A DNA stretch of 64,000 nucleotides from Myxococcota bacterium (GCA_023150875.1 JAKLKC010000021.1:1-64000); one strand, 5' to 3'; shown: positions 1 to 10,281, numbered from the stretch's first letter. Translations and numbers: made by a program. The notes: generated by a model from the letters alone, not told the origin.

Positions 1-954
1 GTGGCGGCCGTCGTGGAGGCACTGGAGGGTGCCGCGCCATCGGGCCCCGCCTGGCGGGCCGCGGCGGACCCCGTCGCCCGGGCGCGGTGGGACCGGGCGG
101 TGGCCGCGGCGCTGTCGGCCATCGCCTGCGGGAGCGCGGAGAAGGTCGTCCTGGCCCGCGCCGTGGAGCTGACGAGCGCGCCCGGATCGGACGTCGACGG
201 GGCGGCGGCGGCGGTGTGGGCGTCCCTCGCCCGGGACTACCCCTCCTGCTTCTCGTTCGCCCTGCGGGGCTGGGCGCCGCGTTCGGTCTTCCTGGGTGCC
301 TCCCCCGAGCGCCTGGTGCGTTCGCGGGGGGGGGAGATCGAGGTCGCGGCGCTGGCGGGCTCCGCCCCACGGGGTTCCGACGAGGGCCGGGACCTCCTCA
401 GCGCAGAGCTCCTCATGGGGAGCGTGAAGGCGCGACGCGAGCACATCCTTGTGGTGAGGGACATCTACTCGGCGCTCCAGCCCTTGTGCGCGCGCATGGA
501 GGGAGCGCCGACCCGCGTCACGCCGCTCCCAAACATCCTGCACCTCTCCACCCCCATCCGCGGCCACTTGCGGCCGGGCCTGGGTGCCCTGGACGCCGCC
601 GCGGCCCTGCACCCCACCCCGGCGGTGGGGGGGACGCCCCGCGCCGCCGCCCTGCGTCTCATCGCCGAAGAGGAGACGGCCGCCCGGGGCTGGTACGCCG
701 GGGCGGTGGGTGTGCTGGACCTCGCCGGGGACGGAGAGCTGGCGGTGGCGCTGCGTTCGGTCCTGCTGAGGCCGGGGCGGGCCTGGGCCTACGCCGGTGC
801 GGGGATCGTGGCGGGGAGCGAGGCTTCGGTCGAGTGGGAGGAGATCGAGCTCAAGCTCCGGCCCGTCCTGGGGGCCATGGGGGTCGGCGTTCCCGGGATC
901 GAGGGGGACGGGTCCCCGGACGGATCGCCCGACGCGGGGGAGGGTGCCCAGTGA
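1..954 (+). CDS. menF: Isochorismate synthase, 5' truncated by window edge
   Basis: Converts chorismate to isochorismate, the entry step of menaquinone synthesis. Chorismate-binding-fold motifs are present: EKVVLAR (holding the general-base Lys of the family), the segment ALAGSAPRG, the PTPAVGGTP loop, and the C-terminal GAGIVAGS followed by an EWEE metal-binding stretch. About 317 residues are visible against roughly 430-450 for full MenF, so the N-terminal part lies upstream of the window. The Ala in ALAGS (instead of the Lys of PabB-type PxKGT) favours isochorismate or anthranilate type. The men neighbours settle it as MenF. Its TGA overlaps the next ATG (ATGA), so the two genes are translationally coupled. 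Confidence 0.93.
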   Translation: MAAVVEALEGAAPSGPAWRAAADPVARARWDRAVAAALSAIACGSAEKVVLARAVELTSAPGSDVDGAAAAVWASLARDYPSCFSFALRGWAPRSVFLGASPERLVRSRGGEIEVAALAGSAPRGSDEGRDLLSAELLMGSVKARREHILVVRDIYSALQPLCARMEGAPTRVTPLPNILHLSTPIRGHLRPGLGALDAAAALHPTPAVGGTPRAAALRLIAEEETAARGWYAGAVGVLDLAGDGELAVALRSVLLRPGRAWAYAGAGIVAGSEASVEWEEIELKLRPVLGAMGVGVPGIEGDGSPDGSPDAGEGAQ

Positions 955-3731
955 TGCCTCCGGAGCAGGGCGGCGGGGACGTGGGGGGCGACCTCTCGGC
1001 GGGCCGATCTCCGGTCTCCCCACCGGGGGAGGATCCCTCCGGGATCCTCGCGGACCTGAACTTCGGGTGGGCCGCGGCGGTGGTGGATGCCCTGTTGGGG
1101 GGCGGTGTGACGGACGTCGTCCTCTCCCCGGGCTCGCGCTCCGCGCCCCTCGCCGTGGCCTTGGCTGCCGACACCCGGATCCGGGTGATCGTGGAGATCG
1201 ACGAGAGGAGCGGTGGGTACCGGGCGCTGGGCCTGGCCCTGGCGACCGGACGGCCGGTAGCCCTGGCCTGCACCTCGGGGACGGCCGCGGCGAACTACCT
1301 GCCCGCGGTGGTGGAGGCCTCCCTGGCCCGGGTGCCCCTCGTGGTGATGACGGCGGATCGGCCCCCAGAGCTCCAGGACTGCGGGGCCCCCCAGACCGTC
1401 GACCAGGTCGGCCTCTTCGGGGGCTTCGTACGGGGCTTCCGCCACCTTCCTCTCCCCAGCGGATCCGGTGCAGTCCTGGCGTCGGTGCGGGGGGCGGTGG
1501 CGCGATCCGTCTCGTTGGCCACCGCCGAGCCGGCCGGCCCGGTCCACCTGGACGTGCCCTTCCGGGAACCCCTTTCGCCCCGCGGAGATCCCGCCTCGGC
1601 GCTGGGTGCCCTCCTCGGCGAGACGGGCCGGATGGAACCCCCCGTCGTGGTGCGCGCAGCCGAGGAAGGGCCGGCCCCGGGGTCGATGGTGGCGTGGCTG
1701 GCGGAACGGATCCGAGGGGCGGAGCGGCCCTTGCTCGTCGCGGGTCCCCAGCCCCCCGACGAGGGGCTGGGCCGGGCGCTGACGGCCCTGGCCGACCGTG
1801 TCGGGATCCCCCTCGTCGCCGACGCCGGCTCGCCGGCCCGGTTCCTCGGAGGCGCCCTCGCCGCCCACGACGCCCTCGCCCGGTGCCTGGGGGCCGAGTC
1901 CGGTCCGAGCCCCGACCTCGTGATCCGGGTCGGGGGCTTCCCCACGTCGAAGGCGCTCCGGTCCTGGCTGGAGGCGGGCCGGGGCCACGCCCACGTGGTC
2001 GTCGACGCTGCGGCGGGTTGGCGCGATCCGTCGTTCCTCGCGACGACCGTGCTGCGTACCGCCCCCGCCCCCCTCGTGGAGGAGGTCGCCGCGCGCCTGG
2101 ATCCCGCGCCTCCCTCCGCTTGGGCACGGGGGATCCGGGAGGCGGATCGGCGGGCGTCGGAGGCCCTGGGGCGGGCGCTGGACGCGGATCCGGCGTCGGG
2201 GGCCGCGGTGGCCCGGGCGGTGGTCCGGGCCCTGGGTGCCCGGGGGGGCAGGCAGGTGCTCTTCGCTGCAAGCTCGATGGCGATCCGGGACCTCGACGGC
2301 TTCGGAGGCTCCGCGGCGAGCGGTGTCCGTGTCCTCTCGAACCGGGGCGCCAATGGGATCGACGGGACCCTCGCCAGCGCCGTGGGGGCGGCAGCGGCGG
2401 GCTCGCCGGTGACCGCGTACCTGGGGGACCTGGCGTTCGTCCACGACATCGGGGCGATGCGCGCCGCCACCGAGCCGGGGGTGCGGCTCGACGTGGTCGT
2501 GGTCGACGACGGCGGCGGGTCGATCTTCCGTTACCTCCCCATCGCGTCGGCCCCTGGCGTGGACTTCGAGCGGCTGTTCGTCACCCCCCACCGCCTCGAT
2601 CTGGCCCGGATCGCGGAGGCGTTTGGAGCCGAGGTCCACCGGGTGGGGGACGCGGAACGGGTGGAGGAACTGCTCCGGGTCCCATGCCATCGGACCCGGG
2701 TGGTCCACGTCGCCGCGGATGCCGCGGCGAACGTCGGAGCCCATCGGCGTGCGTGGGCGGAGGTTCGGGGGGAACTCGGCACGGGCGATGGGGCCGCCGC
2801 CCCGCCCTCCCGCCCACGGCGGTCGGGATCGGTGGTGGAGCGGCGGGTCATCGCCGCCGGAGCCCACCGGTTCACGGGCTGGCGAGCGGGCCGGGGGCCG
2901 GCCCGCCTGGTGATGCTCCACGGGTTCGCCGGGGGCGCCGACCACTTCCTGGACCTGGCGGAAGCCCTCGGGGATCGCGTGACTTCGCTGGCCCTGGACC
3001 TCCCGGGGCACGGCGGCTCCCCGCCGCCCGACAGCGTCGGGGAGCCCGACGTGGCGGGGCTGATCGCCGACCTCGCAGAAGCGGCCCGGGTCGAGGGTTT
3101 CGGGGGAGCGGCCTGGCTCGGCTACTCCATGGGGGGAAGGATCGCGCTGCACCTCGCCGCGGGATCCCCCGATGACGTCGCCGCCCTGGTCCTGGTAGGG
3201 TGCTCCCCCGGGATCGCCGATCCCGCGGAGCGGGAGGCGAGACGGCGGACCGACGAGGCCTGGGCCCGGCTCGCGGAGACCCTGCCGGTGGGGGAGTTCC
3301 TCGATCGCTGGGGAGGGCAACCGCTGCTGGAGGAGCCGCCAGGGATCCCGCCCGAGGCCCGCCGGCGGGCCCGGGAGGTCAGGCTCGCGGCCCGTCCGGG
3401 GGGGCTCGCCTCGGCGCTGCGGGACCTCGGACCGGGGGCGCTGCCCTCCCTCTGGGGCGCCCTGCCGGACGTGGCGGTCCCGGCGCTCCTGGTGTCGGGG
3501 GCCCGGGACGCCCGCTACACCGAGATCACCGCCCGGATGGCGGCGCTCATGCCCCGGGCGCGGCGCGCGATCATGGAGGGGGCGGGTCACGCCGTGCACC
3601 TGCACCGGCCGGGGGAGCTGGCCGCCGAGGTGGCCGACTTCCTGGACGGCGCGGGCCCCCTCCCGACCGCAGGAGGGGGAGGGGAACGGCCGCCGGTGGG
3701 GCGGTCCCGCCGGGAGGAGCGCAGGCCGTGA
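954..3731 (+). CDS. menD: MenD-MenH fusion: SEPHCHC synthase + SHCHC synthase
   Basis: One 925-residue frame holds two men enzymes. Residues about 30-600 are MenD, a thiamine-diphosphate enzyme that joins 2-oxoglutarate to isochorismate. They show [10 protein letters not shown], the Glu of [31 protein letters not shown] and the [11 protein letters not shown] segment. Residues about 630-900 are an alpha/beta hydrolase matching MenH, which removes pyruvate from the MenD product: HGFAGG oxyanion strand, nucleophile elbow GYSMGG near residue 724, Asp in SGARDARY, and His in GAGHAVHLH. The joining linker is Pro/Arg-rich. I chose the ATG overlapping the menF stop. The last bases overlap the menA GTG. 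MenD and MenH act on consecutive intermediates, so the fusion could channel the unstable MenD product. No stop or frameshift separates the halves. Confidence 0.93.
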   Translation: MPPEQGGGDVGGDLSAGRSPVSPPGEDPSGILADLNFGWAAAVVDALLGGGVTDVVLSPGSRSAPLAVALAADTRIRVIVEIDERSGGYRALGLALATGRPVALACTSGTAAANYLPAVVEASLARVPLVVMTADRPPELQDCGAPQTVDQVGLFGGFVRGFRHLPLPSGSGAVLASVRGAVARSVSLATAEPAGPVHLDVPFREPLSPRGDPASALGALLGETGRMEPPVVVRAAEEGPAPGSMVAWLAERIRGAERPLLVAGPQPPDEGLGRALTALADRVGIPLVADAGSPARFLGGALAAHDALARCLGAESGPSPDLVIRVGGFPTSKALRSWLEAGRGHAHVVVDAAAGWRDPSFLATTVLRTAPAPLVEEVAARLDPAPPSAWARGIREADRRASEALGRALDADPASGAAVARAVVRALGARGGRQVLFAASSMAIRDLDGFGGSAASGVRVLSNRGANGIDGTLASAVGAAAAGSPVTAYLGDLAFVHDIGAMRAATEPGVRLDVVVVDDGGGSIFRYLPIASAPGVDFERLFVTPHRLDLARIAEAFGAEVHRVGDAERVEELLRVPCHRTRVVHVAADAAANVGAHRRAWAEVRGELGTGDGAAAPPSRPRRSGSVVERRVIAAGAHRFTGWRAGRGPARLVMLHGFAGGADHFLDLAEALGDRVTSLALDLPGHGGSPPPDSVGEPDVAGLIADLAEAARVEGFGGAAWLGYSMGGRIALHLAAGSPDDVAALVLVGCSPGIADPAEREARRRTDEAWARLAETLPVGEFLDRWGGQPLLEEPPGIPPEARRRAREVRLAARPGGLASALRDLGPGALPSLWGALPDVAVPALLVSGARDARYTEITARMAALMPRARRAIMEGAGHAVHLHRPGELAAEVADFLDGAGPLPTAGGGGERPPVGRSRREERRP

Positions 3732-4609
3732 ACGTCTCCACCGCTCGCGCCTGGTGGATGGCGGCCCGCCCCCGGACCCTCACCGCGGGGATCGCGCCCG
3801 TCGCCGTGGGCAGCGCCGTGGCGGCCTCCGCCGGGCGGTTCGCCCTCGGGCCCGCCGTGGCGGCGCTGGTGGGTGCCCTGCTGATCCAGGTCGCCACCAA
3901 CCTCGCCAACGACCTCTTCGATGCCGAGAAGGGAGCGGACACGCCGGACCGCCTCGGGCCGACCCGGGTGGTCCAGGCCGGCCTCCTCCCGCCCGCGGCG
4001 GTGCGTGCCGCGATGATCGGCACCTTCGGGTTCGCCGCCCTGGTGGGGTGCTACCTCGTCGGCGTCGGCGGATGGCCCGTGGTCGCCATCGGCGTCGCCT
4101 CCATCGTGTCCGGGATCGCCTACACCGGGGGGCCCTGGCCCTTGGGTTACCACGGCTTGGGAGATCTGTTCGTCTTCGTGTTCTTCGGGCTGGTGGCGGT
4201 GGCGGGGACGGTGTGGGTGCAGGCCCTGGCGATCCCCGACGGGACGTGGCCCGCCGCCGTCGCCGTCGGGGCGATCTCCACGGCGGTGCTGGTGGTGAAC
4301 AACGTCCGCGACCTCGAGACGGACCGCCGCGCCGGCAAGCGGACCCTGGCGGTGCGCCTGGGACGACGGGCCTCGGTGGCGGAGTACGGGATCCTGCTGA
4401 GCGTCGCCTACGCGGTGCCCGCGGGGGTGTTCCTGGCAGGGGGCTCCTGGGGCTGGTTGCTGCCCTGCCTGACCCTGCCCGAGGCCGCCAGCCTCGCGCG
4501 GCGGATCTCCCGTGCCGAGGGGCGCCTGCTCAACCCCCTGCTGGGGCGGACGGCCCGCCTGCTGGGGCTCCATGGCATGCTCCTCGCCTCCGGGATCGCG
4601 TGGGGATGA
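3728..4609 (+). CDS. menA: 1,4-dihydroxy-2-naphthoate polyprenyltransferase
   Basis: Integral membrane UbiA-family enzyme that attaches the polyprenyl tail to DHNA to make demethylmenaquinone. Both Asp-rich motifs are visible: [14 protein letters not shown] early in the protein and [16 protein letters not shown] about two-thirds along. The rest is a series of about eight hydrophobic segments. The 293-residue length is normal for MenA. The start is GTG, overlapping the menDH stop by four bases (GTGA). An internal in-frame ATG lies 12 codons on, but the GTG keeps the usual N-terminal [11 protein letters not shown] motif complete. The end overlaps menC (ATGA). Confidence 0.93.
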   Translation: MNVSTARAWWMAARPRTLTAGIAPVAVGSAVAASAGRFALGPAVAALVGALLIQVATNLANDLFDAEKGADTPDRLGPTRVVQAGLLPPAAVRAAMIGTFGFAALVGCYLVGVGGWPVVAIGVASIVSGIAYTGGPWPLGYHGLGDLFVFVFFGLVAVAGTVWVQALAIPDGTWPAAVAVGAISTAVLVVNNVRDLETDRRAGKRTLAVRLGRRASVAEYGILLSVAYAVPAGVFLAGGSWGWLLPCLTLPEAASLARRISRAEGRLLNPLLGRTARLLGLHGMLLASGIAWG

Positions 4610-5667
4610 GGCTCGCCGGAGCCGAGGTGGCGAGGGCGATCCTGCCCCTCCGGGAGCCCCACACCGCGGCGAACGCGACGTACGCATCCCGGACCGCCGT
4701 CCTGGTCCGCCTCGTGGACCGGGACGGCTCCTGGGGGATCGGGGAGGCGAGCCCGCTCCCGGGTGCCCCGGCCGACGATCCGGAGCGAGCGGAGGCGGCG
4801 TTGCGGGAGGGGGCCGGAAAGATGGTGGAGGCGGGTGTCGGCGATGGACTCCAGGATCTGGCGACCCTCCCCTCGCCGTCGGCCCGCTTCGCGCTGGAGC
4901 TCGCGGCGATGGACCTGGACTCCCGGCGGCGCCGGGCGCCCATCGCGTGGGCGGGCGCGTCCCCGCGGGCGGCCAGGGTCCCCGTCCAGGCCCTGATCGG
5001 CGCTCTGGACCCGGAGGGGGCGGCGCGCCGGGCCCGGGGAGCGGTCGAGGCGGGATACGGGACGGTCAAGATCAAGGTCGGCGGTGCGCCGAGGGATGAT
5101 CTCCGCCGCCTGGAGGCCGTCCGCGCGGCCGTCGGTCCTGGGATCGCGCTGCGGGCCGACGCCAACGGAGGCTGGTCCGTCGCCGAGGCCCTGGCCCTCA
5201 TGCCCGCCCTCGCGGACCTGGGCCTGGACCTCCTGGAGCAGCCCACCCGGGGGCTGCCGGCCCTCGCGGCGCTCCGGGGGCGGGGCGTGCCCATCGGCGC
5301 CGACGAAGACCTGGCGGCCGCCCAGGACCCGGCGGCGGCGTTCGCCCGGGATCCCGTGGACGTGCTGGTGCTGAAGCCGACCTCTCTCGGGGGCATCCTT
5401 TCCTGCTGGGAGCTGTCCCGCCTGGCCGCGTCCCTCGGGGCGGAGGTGGTGGTGACCACGGCCCTCGATGGCGCCGTAGCCCGGGCGGGGGCGTTGGTCC
5501 TGGCGGCTTCGGTCCCGAACCACAGGGGGGCGGCGGGGCTCGGCACCGGAGCCCTCCTCGCCCGGGACCTCGGCCGGGGCCCCGGCGCGGTGGAAGGCTG
5601 GATGACCCCGCCCGCCATCGGCCTCGGGGTGGAGCCGGACCCCCACCTGGAATGGTGTCCGGCGTGA
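4606..5667 (+). CDS. menC: o-Succinylbenzoate synthase
   Basis: Enolase-superfamily dehydratase of the mandelate-racemase/muconate-cycloisomerase type that forms o-succinylbenzoate from SHCHC. The catalytic lysine pair and metal ligands are recognisable: [15 protein letters not shown] (Asp ligand), LEQP (Glu ligand), GADED (Asp ligand) and LKPTSLGG (second Lys). The 353 residues match the family. The ATG overlaps the menA stop by four bases, and the 3' end overlaps menE by 16 bases, so the gene sits in one coupled operon. Some family members also racemise N-acylamino acids, but the operon context makes MenC clear. Confidence 0.94.
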   Translation: MRLAGAEVARAILPLREPHTAANATYASRTAVLVRLVDRDGSWGIGEASPLPGAPADDPERAEAALREGAGKMVEAGVGDGLQDLATLPSPSARFALELAAMDLDSRRRRAPIAWAGASPRAARVPVQALIGALDPEGAARRARGAVEAGYGTVKIKVGGAPRDDLRRLEAVRAAVGPGIALRADANGGWSVAEALALMPALADLGLDLLEQPTRGLPALAALRGRGVPIGADEDLAAAQDPAAAFARDPVDVLVLKPTSLGGILSCWELSRLAASLGAEVVVTTALDGAVARAGALVLAASVPNHRGAAGLGTGALLARDLGRGPGAVEGWMTPPAIGLGVEPDPHLEWCPA

Positions 5668-7202
5668 CCTCTCCGGCGCACGGACGTCCCCCCCGGGGGG
5701 GGGCGGAGGCCGGGCTTCGGCGGGTCCACTCCGATCCCCTCGGCACCGCCGATCCCGCGAATGCCGATCGCACCGCCCTGATCGGCGACGGTGAGACGAT
5801 CTCCTACGGCTCGTTGCGGAAGCGCGCGACCGATGTCGCGGGCCACCTGGCGGCCCTGGGGGTCCGGGGCGGGGATCGGGTCGCCCTCGTCGCCCCGCCC
5901 ACCGTGGCGACGGCGGTGGCCCTGCACGGTATCGCCGCCGCGGGCGCGGTGGCCGTCCTCCTGGATCCCCGGCTTCCGCCCCCTCTCCTGGAGGCGCGCG
6001 TGGAGCGGACCAGGTCCCGCGTCGTCCTCTCGCCGCCGGAGGGACCCCTCGGGGCGCGGGGGCCCGGAGTCGTATGGGAGCTGGCGCCGGGCCTCCTCGC
6101 CACTCCCCGATCCCGCGAGGGGGCGCGGCGGGACGCTCCCTGCCCCCCGGAAACGGCGGCCGTCGCCACCGTCGTCTTCACCTCGGGCACCAGCGGGGCG
6201 GCGAAGGCGGCGCTCCACACCTGGGCCCAGCACCTCGCCAGCGCTCGGGCATCCCAGGCGCGGCTGGGCACCGGGCCCGGCGACCGGTGGCTGCTCTGCC
6301 TTCCCCCCTCCCACGTCGGCGGGCTCGCGGTCCTCCTCCGCGCCGCCCTGGCCGGTTCCGCGGTGGTCTTGCTGCCCCGCTTCGACCCCGCCGCCGTGGT
6401 CGCCGCCATCCGCCTCCACCGGGTCACGGGGGTCAGCGTGGTGCCGACCCAGCTCTCGCGCCTTCTGGACGCGGAGCGGGGCGCCTGGCCGGAACACCTG
6501 AGGACCGTGCTCGTGGGGGGGGCGCCCCTTCCGGCCCCCCTGTCGGACCGGGCCCGCTCCGCGGGCCTGCCGCTGGCGCCGACCTACGGGCTGACCGAGG
6601 CCTCCAGCCAGGTGGCGACCCTGGAGCCCGCCGCGTGGGGCGCCGACCCGCGGGCGGGCACCGTCGGGACGCCGGTCCCGGGGACCCGGGTGCGGATCGT
6701 CGACCCCGAGGGGCATCCCCTCCCGGACGGAGCGGAGGGGGAGATCGAGGTCCTCGGACCGACGGTCTTCGCGGGCTACCTCGACGATCCGACGGCGACC
6801 GCCAGGGCATTCCGCGGCGGATGGCTCCGCACCGGGGACGTGGGACGCATGTCGGGGGGCCTCCTCGCGGTCCTCGCGCGCCGGGAAGACCTCATCGTCA
6901 GCGGGGGTGACAACGTGTATCCCCCGGAGGTGGAGTCTGTGCTGCTGTCTCACCCCGCGGTCGCCGACGCCGTCGTGATCGGGCGCCCCGACGCCGAGTG
7001 GGGCCAGCGGGTGGAGGCGATCGTCGTCCCCCGGGCCCCCTGCACCGAGGACGAGCTCCGGGCCTTCTGTCGTGAGCGTCTCGGACCCTACTCGACGCCC
7101 CGCCGCGTCTCGTTCGCCGACCGGCTGCCCCGCACCGGCTCGGGCAAGCTGGACAGGGCCGCGGCGCGTTCCGGTTGGCCCGAGGCTCCCGGCTCCGGGT
7201 GA
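5652..7202 (+). CDS. menE: o-Succinylbenzoate--CoA ligase
   Basis: Adenylate-forming ligase (ANL superfamily) that activates o-succinylbenzoate with CoA and ATP. Motifs in order are FTSGTSGAAKAALHT (P-loop), YGLTEASS, the hinge region RTGDVG...GGDNVYPPEVE, and the C-terminal lysine loop RTGSGKLDR. The 516 residues are slightly long because of an N-terminal extension of about 30 residues. A later in-frame start cannot be excluded. It is the last plus-strand gene of the men operon. The next enzyme, MenB (DHNA-CoA synthase), is not found in the window. Confidence 0.93.
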   Translation: MVSGVTSPAHGRPPRGGAEAGLRRVHSDPLGTADPANADRTALIGDGETISYGSLRKRATDVAGHLAALGVRGGDRVALVAPPTVATAVALHGIAAAGAVAVLLDPRLPPPLLEARVERTRSRVVLSPPEGPLGARGPGVVWELAPGLLATPRSREGARRDAPCPPETAAVATVVFTSGTSGAAKAALHTWAQHLASARASQARLGTGPGDRWLLCLPPSHVGGLAVLLRAALAGSAVVLLPRFDPAAVVAAIRLHRVTGVSVVPTQLSRLLDAERGAWPEHLRTVLVGGAPLPAPLSDRARSAGLPLAPTYGLTEASSQVATLEPAAWGADPRAGTVGTPVPGTRVRIVDPEGHPLPDGAEGEIEVLGPTVFAGYLDDPTATARAFRGGWLRTGDVGRMSGGLLAVLARREDLIVSGGDNVYPPEVESVLLSHPAVADAVVIGRPDAEWGQRVEAIVVPRAPCTEDELRAFCRERLGPYSTPRRVSFADRLPRTGSGKLDRAAARSGWPEAPGSG

Positions 7203-7210
7203 CCCGAGTC

Positions 7211-7236
7211 CCGCCGTGTTCCGCAGTCCGCGGCGG
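7211..7236. terminator. Hairpin between convergent menE and menG
   Basis: CCGCCG at 7211-7216 pairs with CGGCGG at 7231-7236 in the 35-base gap between the convergent menE and menG genes. There is no clear U-tract on either strand, so a terminator role is only suggested by position. Confidence 0.3.
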
Positions 7237-7237
7237 A

Positions 7238-7936
7238 TCAGGCCCGGGGGCCGACCACTCCCTTGTAGAGCCAGGCCACTCCGAACAACAGGGGCCGCCC
7301 CTCCACGGCGCGGAACCTGCCGGTCTCCTCCATGAGGGACAGGAACCGCGGTCCCGCGGGGAAGGCCGCCGCGGTGCGGGGCAGGTACTCGTAGGCGGCC
7401 CGGTTCCCGGTGAGCCAGCCGCCGATCCGGGGCATCAGCCGCCGTGCGTACCACCCGTAGAGCCTGCCGAAGAGTCCCGCGGGCTGGCCGAACTCCAGGA
7501 CCACCACCGCGCCTCCGGGTCGGACGACCCGGGACATCTCTCCCAGGCACCTCCTTGGGTCGTCCACGTTGCGGATCCCGAAGGAGATCGACGCCGCATC
7601 GAAGCGCCCGCCGGGGAAGGGCAGGTCCATGGCATCGGCCACCCGGAAGTCCAGGTCGGCTCCCGCCCCCTGGGCCTTCTCCCGGGCGAGGTCGAGCATC
7701 TCGGCGCAGAAGTCCGTGCCCACCACGACCCCACCGGGGCTCACCGCCCGGTGGAACGCCAGGGCAAGGTCGCCGGTGCCGGTGGCGCAGTCCAGCACGG
7801 CGCTCCCCGGCCCGATCCCCGCGGCCCTCACGGCGTGGCGACGCCAGAGCCGGTGGACCCCGAAGGAGAGCACGTCGTTGGCCCGGTCGTAGCGCCGGGC
7901 GATGGCCGCGAACATCGAACGGACCTCGGCGCTCAC
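7238..7936 (-). CDS. menG: Demethylmenaquinone methyltransferase
   Basis: SAM-dependent class I methyltransferase of the UbiE/MenG family, catalysing the last step to menaquinone. Motif I is VLDCATGTGDLALA, followed by GTDFCAEML and ADAMDLPFPGGRFDA. The N-terminal region reads MFAAIARRYDRANDVLSFG, typical of the family. The 232 residues are normal. The start is GTG behind a strong GGAGGAGG site. It converges on menE instead of lying in the operon. Because no ubiquinone genes are near and the men operon is adjacent, demethylmenaquinone is the expected substrate. UbiE enzymes can be dual-function. Confidence 0.93.
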   Translation of the reverse strand: MSAEVRSMFAAIARRYDRANDVLSFGVHRLWRRHAVRAAGIGPGSAVLDCATGTGDLALAFHRAVSPGGVVVGTDFCAEMLDLAREKAQGAGADLDFRVADAMDLPFPGGRFDAASISFGIRNVDDPRRCLGEMSRVVRPGGAVVVLEFGQPAGLFGRLYGWYARRLMPRIGGWLTGNRAAYEYLPRTAAAFPAGPRFLSLMEETGRFRAVEGRPLLFGVAWLYKGVVGPRA

Positions 7937-8271
7937 GGGCCCTCCTCCCCGCGTCGGGGCGCGAGGCGGTTCACACTAGCATGAACGGCGCTCCGCGGCG
8001 CCGCCGGCGACACCGCCCCACCGCCACCCACCCAGTCCGACGCTGCTCCCCCGGGCAACGTGGAGGATCGGGCGCTGAGTTCACGCGGCCACGAACTCGC
8101 CCGAGGACCCGATCGACCGGACGAGCCCCGTCGCGCCTCGACACCCCCGGTCCACCCCGCCGGCGAGGACCACCTCGTCCCCCCTCCGCCGCCAGGGCCC
8201 CGATGATCCCGGATTGACAGGCGCCGCCCCAGTGGGCACCGTCTGCGCCCCGCACCCCTCCCGGAGGAACG
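7937..8271. other. Intergenic region between menG and moaB
   Basis: This 335-base divergent spacer has no convincing gene. A TTGACA box at 8214-8219 could be the -35 of a moaB promoter, but no good -10 follows at 16-18 bases. The moaB ribosome site (GGAGGA) ends the spacer. Confidence 0.5.
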
Positions 8272-8820
8272 ATGTCCCGCATCGACGAGAGCCGCCCCTT
8301 CATCCCCGTGAACATCGCGGTCATGACGATCTCGGACACCCGCACCGAGGACACCGACACCTCCGGCAGGACCCTCGCCGACCGCGTCACCTCGGCTGGG
8401 CACCACCTCGCCGGGAGGCTCATCGTCCCCGACGAGAAGGTCGCCATCGTCGCCCGGCTCCGCCGCTGGATCGCCGACCCGTCCATCGACGTGATCATCA
8501 CCACCGGGGGCACCGGCGTCACCGGGCGCGACGTCACGCCCGAGGCATTCGCCGAGGTCGTCGAGAAGGAGATCCCCGGGTTCGGCGAGCTCTTCCGCTA
8601 CGTCAGCCTCGCCAAGATCGGGACCTCGACGCTCCAGTCCCGCGCCACGGCGGGGGTCGCGGCGGGCACCTACCTGTTCGCGCTGCCCGGCTCGCCGGGG
8701 GCGTGCAAGGACGGCTGGGACGAGATCCTCAGGTGGCAGCTCGACAGCCGCCACCGGCCCTGCAACCTCGTGGAGATCATGCCCCGCCTGAAGGAACACC
8801 TGGCCCGGGACGACGGATGA
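8272..8820 (+). CDS. moaB: Molybdenum cofactor biosynthesis protein B
   Basis: MogA/MoaB-fold protein of molybdopterin synthesis, acting at adenylation of molybdopterin before Mo insertion. Features seen are VAVMTISDTR-like text near the start (NIAVMTISDTRTEDTD), the GGTGVTGRDVTPEA loop typical of the family, and LPGSPGACKDGWDEIL near the end. The 182 residues match MoaB. The start is ATG with GGAGGA eight bases upstream. The gene stands alone between unrelated genes. It is relevant to the window because the Mo hydroxylase at 54967-58587 needs this cofactor. MogA is the main alternative name; the short length and the LPGSPGACKDGW segment favour MoaB. Confidence 0.92.
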   Translation: MSRIDESRPFIPVNIAVMTISDTRTEDTDTSGRTLADRVTSAGHHLAGRLIVPDEKVAIVARLRRWIADPSIDVIITTGGTGVTGRDVTPEAFAEVVEKEIPGFGELFRYVSLAKIGTSTLQSRATAGVAAGTYLFALPGSPGACKDGWDEILRWQLDSRHRPCNLVEIMPRLKEHLARDDG

Positions 8821-8836
8821 CCCGGGACGCAAGAAG

Positions 8837-10120
8837 TCAGAACTTCGCGTACTCGATGTTCCAGGTGATGGTGTCGTCGGCGAGCTTACCCAGCACCGTC
8901 TTGTCGAAGGTGCCGGACTCCTTGTTCCACACGTAGCGCTTGAGCTCCCGCTGGTCGTCGGCCGCCACGTACACCTCGGGGACGCCATTGCCGTCGAGGT
9001 CCGCCGCGTAGGTGGTGTGCTCGAAGCCCGAGGACTCCCGGTCGAAGCAGGTCGCCTTCCACGGCCCCGCCTTGTCCGCGGGGTCCTTCTTCAGCAGCCA
9101 GAGGCCGGTGGTCATGGCGGCGGCGATCAGCTCCTGCTCCCCGTCCCCGTCGAAGTCGCCGGGCACCAGGAAGCGGGTCTGTCGGTCGGGGATCGCCGCC
9201 AGCACCTTCGAGGTGAACGTGCCCTTCGCCTTGTCGTAGTCGTAGGCGCGGACCTCCACCGGCTTGACGATCTTCTTGCTCCCGTCGGTGGTCGCCTCCA
9301 TGACCGCCAGCACCTCCGCGCCCTTGTCGCCGTCGAGTTCCAGGATCAGGATCTCCTTGGCGTGGGTCTCGCCCCAGGGCTCGATATCGGTCTTCTGGTA
9401 GGCCTTCCCGTCCCAGCGGTAGAGAACCACGCCGCCGGACTGGGACCGGTTCATCTCGTTGCGCCCGCTCGGGGTCGCCGCGAACTCCAGCTTCCCGTCG
9501 CCGTCGATGTCCCCGATCTCGATCTCGTGGACGAAGGTGTCCTTCTTCTGGTCCATCTCGATCACGCCGGAGGGGCCCTCGTCGGGGCTGATCACGGCGA
9601 CGACCCCCGCGTCGTGGGTGGCGATGACGAACTCGTCCTTGCCGTCGCGGTCGACGTCGCCGATCTCGAGGTCCCGGATCCGGTTGAACTGCCCGCCCCA
9701 CGCGCCCTGGTACAGCAGCTCCTGCTTCCACTGGCCGTCGGCGAAGGTCCACTTCTTCACCATCGCCTTCTCGCCGGCGATGGTGACGATCCCCCCGCCG
9801 TAAGGGATCGCCTTGTGGAACACGTTCGAGTCGGGGTCCTCCAGGCGGGTGGTCTTCCAGCCCTCCCCGGTCTCACGCCAGATCTCCAGGCGCGCCGGGC
9901 CCGGCTTCGACTTGCCCTGCCCGTCCTTCCAGAACCACGCCTGGCCCACCAGGAGCGAGGGGTAGGGGCCCCCCTCCAGGGGCTGCTGCTGCGGCTCCGG
10001 CGGCTTGACCTCGGCGGCGGCGGGCGGGGCGACCTCGGCGGGCGGCTCGGTGCCGGACCCGCCGCAAGCGGCGAGGGCGAGCAGGGTGGCGGGGATCGCG
10101 AACCGGGCGGTCTTCGTCAT
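8837..10120 (-). CDS. FG-GAP/VCBS-repeat lipoprotein
   Basis: Predicted exported lipoprotein. A short signal peptide ends at a lipobox (LLALAAC), followed by a Pro/Glu/Ala-rich tether to about residue 45. The body carries at least five Asp-rich calcium-loop motifs of the FG-GAP type: DVDRDGKDEF, DIDGDGKLEF, LDGDKGAEV, DFDGDGEQEL and DLDGNGVPEV. This implies a beta-propeller on the cell surface or facing the periplasm. It has 427 residues. The function is unknown, and such propellers usually serve in binding or adhesion. It converges with moaB with only 16 bases between, and no operon partner is evident. Confidence 0.85.
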   Translation of the reverse strand: MTKTARFAIPATLLALAACGGSGTEPPAEVAPPAAAEVKPPEPQQQPLEGGPYPSLLVGQAWFWKDGQGKSKPGPARLEIWRETGEGWKTTRLEDPDSNVFHKAIPYGGGIVTIAGEKAMVKKWTFADGQWKQELLYQGAWGGQFNRIRDLEIGDVDRDGKDEFVIATHDAGVVAVISPDEGPSGVIEMDQKKDTFVHEIEIGDIDGDGKLEFAATPSGRNEMNRSQSGGVVLYRWDGKAYQKTDIEPWGETHAKEILILELDGDKGAEVLAVMEATTDGSKKIVKPVEVRAYDYDKAKGTFTSKVLAAIPDRQTRFLVPGDFDGDGEQELIAAAMTTGLWLLKKDPADKAGPWKATCFDRESSGFEHTTYAADLDGNGVPEVYVAADDQRELKRYVWNKESGTFDKTVLGKLADDTITWNIEYAKF

Positions 10121-10281
10121 CGAGCCTCTGGCTCCCTCGGGGAAAGGAGCGGGGAGGATACCAGACGCACCCGGGCGCGGCGACCCCGCCCACGCCCCGG
10201 CCGCGTCCTGGCCGCGGATCGGACGGTCATGGTCTATACTCGCCGGACCCGCTCCACTCCGTTCCCCGGGGAAGGTCCTCG

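Noticed and set aside
789-3605. Very long open frames on the opposite strand and other frames of the men genes
   Set aside because: At this GC content stops are rare in some antisense frames. The plus-strand frames carry all the family motifs, and the others are Arg/Gly/Pro-rich with no domain.
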